A stretch of DNA of 64,000 bases from Tetranychus cinnabarinus. Lineage: Eukaryota; Arthropoda; Arachnida; Trombidiformes; Tetranychidae. Of the stretch, positions 56,758 to 64,000 are shown one piece after another. Both the position numbers and the translations under genes were made by a program. The notes under the pieces are model-generated. The model did not search any database, was not told the DNA's origin, and was given only the letters and a program-made list of their open reading frames with translations. Location of the stretch: the NCBI GenBank assembly GCA_022266195.1, contig WHVY01000001.1:13268001-13332000 (forward strand), in the 5' to 3' direction. Every line of letters starts with the position of its first letter. Position 1 is the first letter of the stretch.

Positions 56758-58901
56758 TAGGAAACAGTCAAGAGTTGACGAAGAAAAGGGATTTAAAGAG
56801 CGAAGAAAACACTAAACAAATTGAGTTTGATGATTCACTTGATTCACCTGTTTCGTGATTAACAAAATTGTTCAAGTAAACTGATCATAATAATCCTTTA
56901 TTATCTTTAATTCACTGGTAAATAATATCAATTGCATTATCGTATAAGAATCACTGTTAAAATAAAACTATATCAATAACATTGCACATTTTGTAAAATG
57001 CAATTCATAATGTTGCATTTTGATGCAAAAAGATGAAACAAATGTAGCCAGAAGATTGATGATTAAAGATGTTGATAGCAAAAATAACAATAATAACTAT
57101 AATAATATAAGCACAATAGCAATAGTAAAAAAATAATAATAAAGGTAAATAACAATAGAGTTGTTGATGAATTATTGGTTTCCTTCAAGAAATAACAACT
57201 CGAAAGGGTTCACCTGAAATGAAGGTGTAATCTTTTCTGGACTGGGAAGCTCAAATAACCTGATAAAATTGTTGTTCAGTGGAATGGTGAAGAGGATAAT
57301 GATAATATAACCTGGGAAGGAAATGTTAACATGAAAGACTGAGGAGTTTGTTCAGTATTTTGCCATCAGCCATGAACATTCTCATTTTTCCGAAATTTTT
57401 CGAGTAACATTTACAGTCAATAAATCAGTCAGTCTAATGAGGCCATCTATAGAGCATTTTAGCAACTATTATGCTTTTACGCCGCAGCATAATTTATGCT
57501 GCATAACATTTCTTCAAGTTTACTCGACTAGTCATTGCTATTGAATCTGTTTGTTTCAAGTAAACTTTCAATGATATCTTGTTCATTCATCTTCCCTGAG
57601 ATCATCAATTCTGGACATTTTATCTTCCAGGATGAGAAAGAATACTTTAATTACCTCAATCGATCAAGACATTTACAAAAAGAGTCTGAACCAAACATTA
57701 TTTCAATTAACTTGAAAACCTTTCACCTTAATCTTTAAAAGCTCTACATTCTACCTTTTTTTCATCACCTTCACCTTCACCTTCATCGTATTTATTTACC
57801 ATCAACTTTACTCTAGTACTTTCACCCTTTTTTCATTGAGACTGATGGATTTACTCAGTTAATTATATTGTATCTTGATTAAGTGAACTTATTTTAGTGT
57901 TATTCAATCAAGTAACATTGTTTACTCTTCTCACTTGAAGCAAGAAGGCTAAAAATAGCATGAATCTTTAGGTTTTTGTGTCAATTATTATTTTTTGTCC
58001 ATGTTAATAACATTATTTTTTTCATTTTTAATTACTAATTTGTAATTATAATTAAGTAGATCCAATTACTCTTTCAAACACCATTGAATATGAAGTGCTA
58101 AGTGAAAAAATGGCAAAATAAGCAAACTCTTTTAAATAAGGTTTTAATGGAAATTTTAATCCGTTTGTAAAGCGTCAATACAAAGGTACATTTTTGTCAA
58201 TAGCAATCATCAAATTGCTAACCAACTGTTACAAGGATAAAAATTGATACATGTGGGTAAAAATAAACAGTTGATCAATTGATCAGACAGTTTGGATATT
58301 GCTTTGTATTCCCACAGTATGGTTTGTGCTAATGATGAGCTTGTAGCTTGATTTTGATCACTTTAGTTGCGAAGAAGGATTGTTTTTAAATTATCAAGAC
58401 AATCAAGTGATTTAGTGGTGATTGTCCAAGGTATCACAGATAAGACGTCATTATTTTGGCAATTACAATTGTATATGAAGAAAGGAGGAAAGGAAAAATG
58501 TTGAAAATTTGATGACATGGAATCACCAATAATTGTCATGTAATTGCATTGTTTTTGTTCAACTATATATTTTTACAATTTGTTTAAATATAGATACTTT
58601 TAATCTATCTCATTACTGGGCATCGATTTTTAAATGCACAATTATCGTTATTAGTCAAAAAATTATTTAATTGAATAAAACTCAATCCAATAATTGTTTA
58701 GATGTTTACTATTTTTCATCAATTATAATTTGATTGAGGAAAAATAAAGTCATCTACTAATAATCGGAATGCTAAGGTTTAATGTAAGGTTCAAGTATAA
58801 AAGGGTTTTTGATAATTGTAAAGGTAGTTTGATGATTAATAATGATACCGATGATGATGAATATCAATGATCATTAATAGACAACTTTATAATGCAAAAA
58901 A
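56758..58901. other. Intergenic between Trm9-like and STIM genes
   Basis: Should contain the Trm9-like promoter (right of 56757) and the STIM 3' UTR. Simple AATAAC/AATAAT repeats at 57070-57160 and a perfect 8-bp inverted repeat GCAGCATA/TATGCTGC near 57484. A 67-codon plus ORF (57535-57738) is not supported. Confidence 0.45.
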
Positions 58902-61900
58902 TTAATCTGTGGTTGAAGCTGATCTCATGAAAGATGTAAACTCTCGTTCTGGTAAAGATTTTCGTTTCCTGAGTTTGCTAAAAAATTTAATTCCTTTGCT
59001 GGATCCCTTCTTTTTTAATGGAGTTTCACTTCCTGAAGAGTAACCCTTTTCCTCCAAATTATTAGTACTAGATGAGTGATCACTTTGACTTGATAGTCCG
59101 GCTTGATCGGTGGATCTTTGGTTAACTGTAGGCGATGCCGCAACATTAACATCAGAGGTTTGTGTTAACATTTTACAACTGTAATCACCATTAGCCAGGC
59201 AATCATCTTCATTGCTGAAACTGGTGAAGTTACGGTGCTTTAAAAATAAACCAATCATTTGCCCATTGCTGGCTGATGATGTCATTAATGGATTATCATG
59301 ATTGCCGGTATAAACACTTTCCTTTCTCTTTCTTTCTCCACCGAGTCCAGTTCGTCCTCTTGATAGCTCCATGTATTGACTATTTTCAGGAATAGTTGGG
59401 CTGTAATGAACCAGAAAAAAAACAAAATATTAATAACAAGTAAAGCTATCAGATATCAGATATAATGAATATAAACTATTATTGGCAAAATTTCCTTGAT
59501 TAACCTATTGTCGTAAATGAAGTATATTAGTTATTGATTTCATTGAAATCATTGCATAAGATATTGTGAAAGGAATGATATTGAATGATCAAGGCTAATC
59601 AAGTTAATAGTTTTGTTAAATGATTAACTGACATCGATCTAGCTTCTAATTAGGATTAGACTTGAAAGATTGAGGGTTAAGGTAAGATTGCGATAAATTA
59701 GGGACAATTAGAGTCAAAGATAATTTACCAATCACCAAGAACGAAACACGGTCTAGAGATTTGTCTCGATTCCTCATCTTCACCATTATTGCTATCACCA
59801 GATGAATGAGCTTCATCTCCGTTTACTTGAGCTGAACCATTTGCTGTCTGAAATTGAAAAATAAAAGATAAAAATTGAGTTAAAATCATTTTAATCAATA
59901 AAAAGATAAACTCGAAACACTTTCAAAATATCTCCACAGATCGAGATAAGAACAATTAGTTAATTATCGATTAATAATTAAGTTAAAGAGAAAAATGGAT
60001 TTAATGATGAAAAATAGATAACTGCAGTTGGAAGAGTTCAACAAAAAATCCAGACGTTAATGAATCGAAGCAATAATTAACACAAAATGCTGGCAAGTCG
60101 ATAAGCTGTAAACATCCAAATTTTACATTCTATTTTTATCCTTTCATGAATATAAGGCCAATTGTATCTCATTATGTACAGTGAACTACTTAAATTCATT
60201 CAAAACGATTTGAATTGTCGTTTGAATTTGTCTCTATTCAAAAGCTTATTACCGAGTTTAACTTGGCCCGTTAATAAAGGATAAGAAACTAAATTAAAAT
60301 ATGTTTCAACTGAACCCAAAATACAAGAAATGAGAAAGAACCAGAGATTTTTCCGTTTCCTCTCACAAAATTTTCAGCAAAATAGTCTCTCTTCATCTTG
60401 TGATTACCAAAAGCTTTTCTGACTGAAACACATGATAAAAGATCTTCGATCACAGCATTTAATCAAACTTTGACAGTTCATTTTCAAACCGTACTTCATT
60501 TTAGATATTAAATTGTCTCTAATTACATAGTTATCCCTATAAAACACAGATAAATGGTATATTTGTTGAAGTCTTCAAGTATTTTCAGCTTGGTAAATGT
60601 TTGAGTGAAAAAAATCATTAAGATAATGAAACTGTATTGAGTCATCAAATAGTGATCAATTTAAGGTACAATTTGTATTCAATTAACTTTTAGAATGTTT
60701 GATCAGAGTGAAAATAAAGTTAATTGTGTGAGATATTTTTGTTAGATTATCATAAATTGAAAATAGATTGAGAAAAATCGGAAATATCTGCTTTTAGATG
60801 GTTAATGGTTGATGATGGAAAAGCAAAATTTATAGAAAAATGTTTAGAGAAAAAAATGAACGAATCTATTTCACTGATCAGATCTAACCATATATTCTTG
60901 AGCATCCGTTTCATGATTGAAGCTTATTAAGATAACAATCAGAGAATCATCAATAGTTCAGTATAATAACTGTTAGACTGTAATCAAGTTAGTCTTTTTA
61001 TCCTTGAAAACATTTGGCAGCCAAAGCACAATCTGAAGACAAAAAAACTAAAGCAACTGAACATTTTTCAGATTTCTGTGAAATCAATTGAAAAGCCAAT
61101 GATATTTAAATAAATAACAAATCTATCGGAATACTTTAGGTCATGGAAATAGTTTAACAAAAATATAAAAAAAACGCATAACAGTGAAAACAGACTTGAA
61201 ATGTGAAATTTTCAAGCTATCAATCGTCACCATGATTGATGGTAAATTAAGCCTTGTCATGAGTGTTTATCAATTGAAACACTGTGAATTTGCATGGAAA
61301 AATTATAAGAAAAAAAATACCCAAAATAAAAATAAAAAACAAAATGTGGGTAAAATTGGGATGTTGGACGGATTTGTGGTGATGCTGGATTTGATGTGTT
61401 GAGATTTTAGGATGACATTATTTGATAATTGGAAGTGTCCATGTTATGGATTTGGTTTTGCTTTTGTTTCAATATGATTGAGCCCATTGAGCGATTGAAA
61501 CTAGAAAAATGTAAATCACTTTTCACCTTACTTTAAATGCTATCAAAAATAGATTACATTTGAGATAATTAACTGAAACTGTTCTCATTCTTTCCTCTTT
61601 CAGAGATATTTTCAATCGCTGTTATTTTCAGTTGATAAATTGGTCCTAACTTGATTTCGTTGGTGCAATAAGGTTGTTACTTGGCTCGATAATGAGGTCG
61701 AAGATGCGACATCTGCTTTAAAGCTTCTCCGATTTAATTGTGAACCTAAATTGAAAAAGAAGAAGAAAAAAAGTAAATTAGTAAATCATCAATAAAAAAT
61801 TCAATTCCATTTTTACGATAAGACAACCAAATTGAAGCCAAACCATTTCAACAGTTATAAGTTGCGTTAAATTTTTGATTAATGAAAACATAAAATGAAC

Positions 61901-63751
61901 AGTTAATAGTAATTGATCAACAGAATAAAGGAGAAGCAATTAAAGTTAATTGCTGTGAGATCATTAATTGATCGATTATGGTTAATTAACTGAGCAAATT
62001 GATTGTTAACAAGTGAATGCAAAAAAAATTATACAAAGAGGACTGCAAATGTAAATCAAAATACAAAATAATTGATCAACTAATTTCATTCAATTATATT
62101 ATGTATTTCATATTATTCAATTGATAATTGATGGTCAAATGAATTGCCCATTGAATTTAATTGTATTTCATTTTATTGTAAATTAAATACAATTAGAGTT
62201 GAATGCAAAATTGCAATTTGAAACAAAGTGGCACCATTGTTTTAAATCATTAATTCATCTTTGATTAACTGTTATCATTTGATTCACTTTTGATCTCACC
62301 ATGAGCTTACTGATTGATCAATAAATTTAGTATCAAAGCTGTCATTACAATTATGTTTACTTTGTTAGTAGGATTGATTAACAATTTAATTTGTTGACTT
62401 TTTTATTGATTGCCCTTGAGTAAAGTGATGTTATTTTATTTATGTGTTCAATTCATTACATTTCCATCATCTTTATTTTTTCCCTGGAAAGGATTTTTGC
62501 TCATTGATTCAATGGCAATTATTTCATGCTTAATGTAAATCAGTGAATTATGTAGTGACATTGATATATCAATGGTGAACCTAAAAAAGGGGTTTCATGT
62601 AATACAATCCTAAATGTATTAATGAGAATCAAAGGTAGCTCGGAAATGATTAACTAGATTGTTGTGAACAAAAAAAATTACACTATTAGGTAGCCTTGAA
62701 AAGGATGCTTGACAACTGAGGGTAATAATGAAAAAACCTGAATAAATATGATAATACATTTAGGTAATAGAGAAAAACAACAAAATTTTGGCAATTGTCA
62801 ATGTTAATGAAGATAAAAACATAAAAACAAAACATTTTCAATTTAGGTTTAACAATTAATGCTCATAATGTCAGGAAAGTGTAAAGTTTGAGGCATTTTG
62901 GTAGTGCAACGGGTTTAAAGTATCAATGATGTTTTTGTAAGGTGATGGGAATTATGGTGGTGATGATGATGTTCATGATAAGTTGATATTATAATGTTGT
63001 TGAGAAAATTGGAAAGAATGGAAAGAATGGAAGGGGAAAAGAAGAAAGAAAGGAAAGAGATGAACGTTGATTGTGACTTGGTTGTTGGCTCAGTAAACTT
63101 GGTCTACATGCCAACAAGATTTTAGGGCAACAGATAAAAATGTCATTTAAAGTAAAACAAAAATGTTGACTTGACATTATACTTTTTGCGATTCTTGGTA
63201 AACGGTTGGTACAAAGGTGTGAGTGAGATCAATAGGATTAAGAAATGATTGGGCAGATGGGCATGCAGATGGGTGAACATGCTTCAACCCTTACAAAACT
63301 GAAGGCACTGGCAAAATTTGTGAGAAAATTTTAAAATCTTGTAATAATGGCAGGGCATCAAGATGAACATTGGTTGTCTCCAATCACACGGGAATCTTAT
63401 TAAATGTTGATGCTTACTTTTAGTTAATTCATAATCATTTTCAGTCTCTTGCATAGCATTGTCACTATTGTTTCGGGTTAAACTGGGCCCTTCTGTTGGG
63501 CTGGTTGGACTTGGATAGCAGGAATATAATTCAGCCTGAATGTAAAGGAGACCACGATTATCGACGATAGGAAAGCCACATAACTCTTCAATTTGTTGCC
63601 ATCTGTGAAGACGTTCTCTAAGATCTCTGGTCACTTCCTCTAGTGCTGCTTTAGCCACATGAATTCGGTTATCGACATCATCTATTGAAGATCCATGAGC
63701 AACTTTGAAAGATCCTAAAAAGCTTGATCGCTTCTTTTTCAGTTTCTCACA
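58902..63751 (-). CDS. Stim: STIM, ER calcium sensor: C-terminal exons (5' end beyond window)
   Basis: Single-pass ER protein that senses luminal calcium and activates Orai channels. Exons seen on the minus strand: 63418-63751, 61681-61745, 59729-59847, 58902-59400, with matching splice phases. The first holds the end of the CAD/SOAR region: KKKRSSFLGSFKVAH, SSIDDVDNRI, then ALEEVTRDLRERLHRWQQIEELCGF, nearly as in human STIM1 (ALRERLHRWQQIEILCGF). Later exons are Ser-rich and acidic (GEDEESRQ) and end with a polybasic stretch (KKKGSSKGIKFFSKLRKRK) about 15-30 residues before the stop, a likely plasma-membrane phosphoinositide-binding segment. EF-hand, SAM, transmembrane and coiled-coil 1 lie upstream of the window edge. 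Extra small exons between 59848 and 61680 or 61746 and 63417 cannot be excluded. Confidence 0.92.
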
Positions 63752-64000
63752 CTATGATAAAGAAAATAAATGAGAATAGGAAAGAGTGGATTAACAAAGG
63801 TGTAATTTTTCTCGAATGCAAAATGCAAATTAACAATTAGTAATTGGATAATAATGATAATTACTCGTTAGACAGTTGAACTTGAAGTTGCAACAGATTC
63901 ATGCAATAAAACCAGAATGAAATATTTCAAGACATTATGAAAGTAAAAATAGACTCGATGTTTTTCAATAAATATGTTTAGGAGATGTAAATAAAATGAT
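63752..64000 (-). other. STIM intron at window edge
   Basis: Follows (in transcript order precedes) the acceptor at 63752-63753 (atcatag). No coding sequence recognised before the window ends. Confidence 0.5.

Noticed and set aside
57484..57502. 8-bp perfect inverted repeat GCAGCATA/TATGCTGC as a regulatory site
   Set aside because: Such short palindromes are expected by chance in this much AT-rich DNA; no supporting context.

Overview
The window is strongly AT-rich eukaryotic DNA with GT-AG introns. It carries single-copy animal genes (STIM, a Rab34/36-type GTPase, a TRMT9B/Trm9-like methyltransferase, mitochondrial L27, serine dehydratase, a DEG/ENaC subunit) and a true complement C3 homologue with thioester, anaphylatoxin and C-terminal C345C regions. 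C3 in an otherwise arthropod-like, compact, AT-rich genome suggests a chelicerate, perhaps a mite. That assignment is inference; no species can be named from the sequence alone.

Layout. 884-8424 (+): six-exon C3-like gene; the six exons sum to an exact reading frame of 1,766 aa. 8954-9558 (-): mitochondrial ribosomal protein L27, convergent with C3. 9814-10876 (-): a nearly identical inverted partial copy of C3 exon 4. It has lost the 3' splice site (11 bp) and, in frame, 97 codons that include the catalytic thioester histidine. 13053-15671 (+): Rab34/36-like GTPase without a C-terminal prenylation cysteine. 16.7-20.2 kb: a repeat-rich zone with a tRNA-derived SINE, a broken mariner transposase, and two diverged inverted copies of an unknown element around it.

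19239-39846 is a stack of mobile DNA. An env-bearing Ty3/gypsy-type element A (+ strand, ATAT target duplication) lost most of its interior. It was then hit inside its integrase gene by a second, young, env-bearing gypsy-type element B (- strand, 29554-37905, GTAG target duplication, near-identical LTRs). Afterwards about 5.5 kb, from upstream host/LINE sequence into B's env end, was tandemly duplicated (19239-24751 and 24752-30274). Element B is unusual: Pol and an Env-like glycoprotein share one uninterrupted frame, and a spliced accessory ORF with no recognisable domain lies between its primer-binding site and gag.

40700-41437 (+): a small secreted acidic protein. 41893-43408 (-): L-serine/threonine dehydratase. 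44349-56757 (-): a two-exon Trm9-like gene whose 8.5-kb intron holds a 2.7-kb imperfect palindrome and a complete DEG/ENaC channel gene (52966-54528, -). 58902-63751 (-): the C-terminal exons of STIM, the ER calcium sensor, continuing beyond the right edge.

The host genes do not form one pathway. The most notable items are the disabled inverted C3 copy, the nested retroelements with the accessory spliced ORF, the palindrome and nested gene in the Trm9-like intron, and the young tandem duplication.
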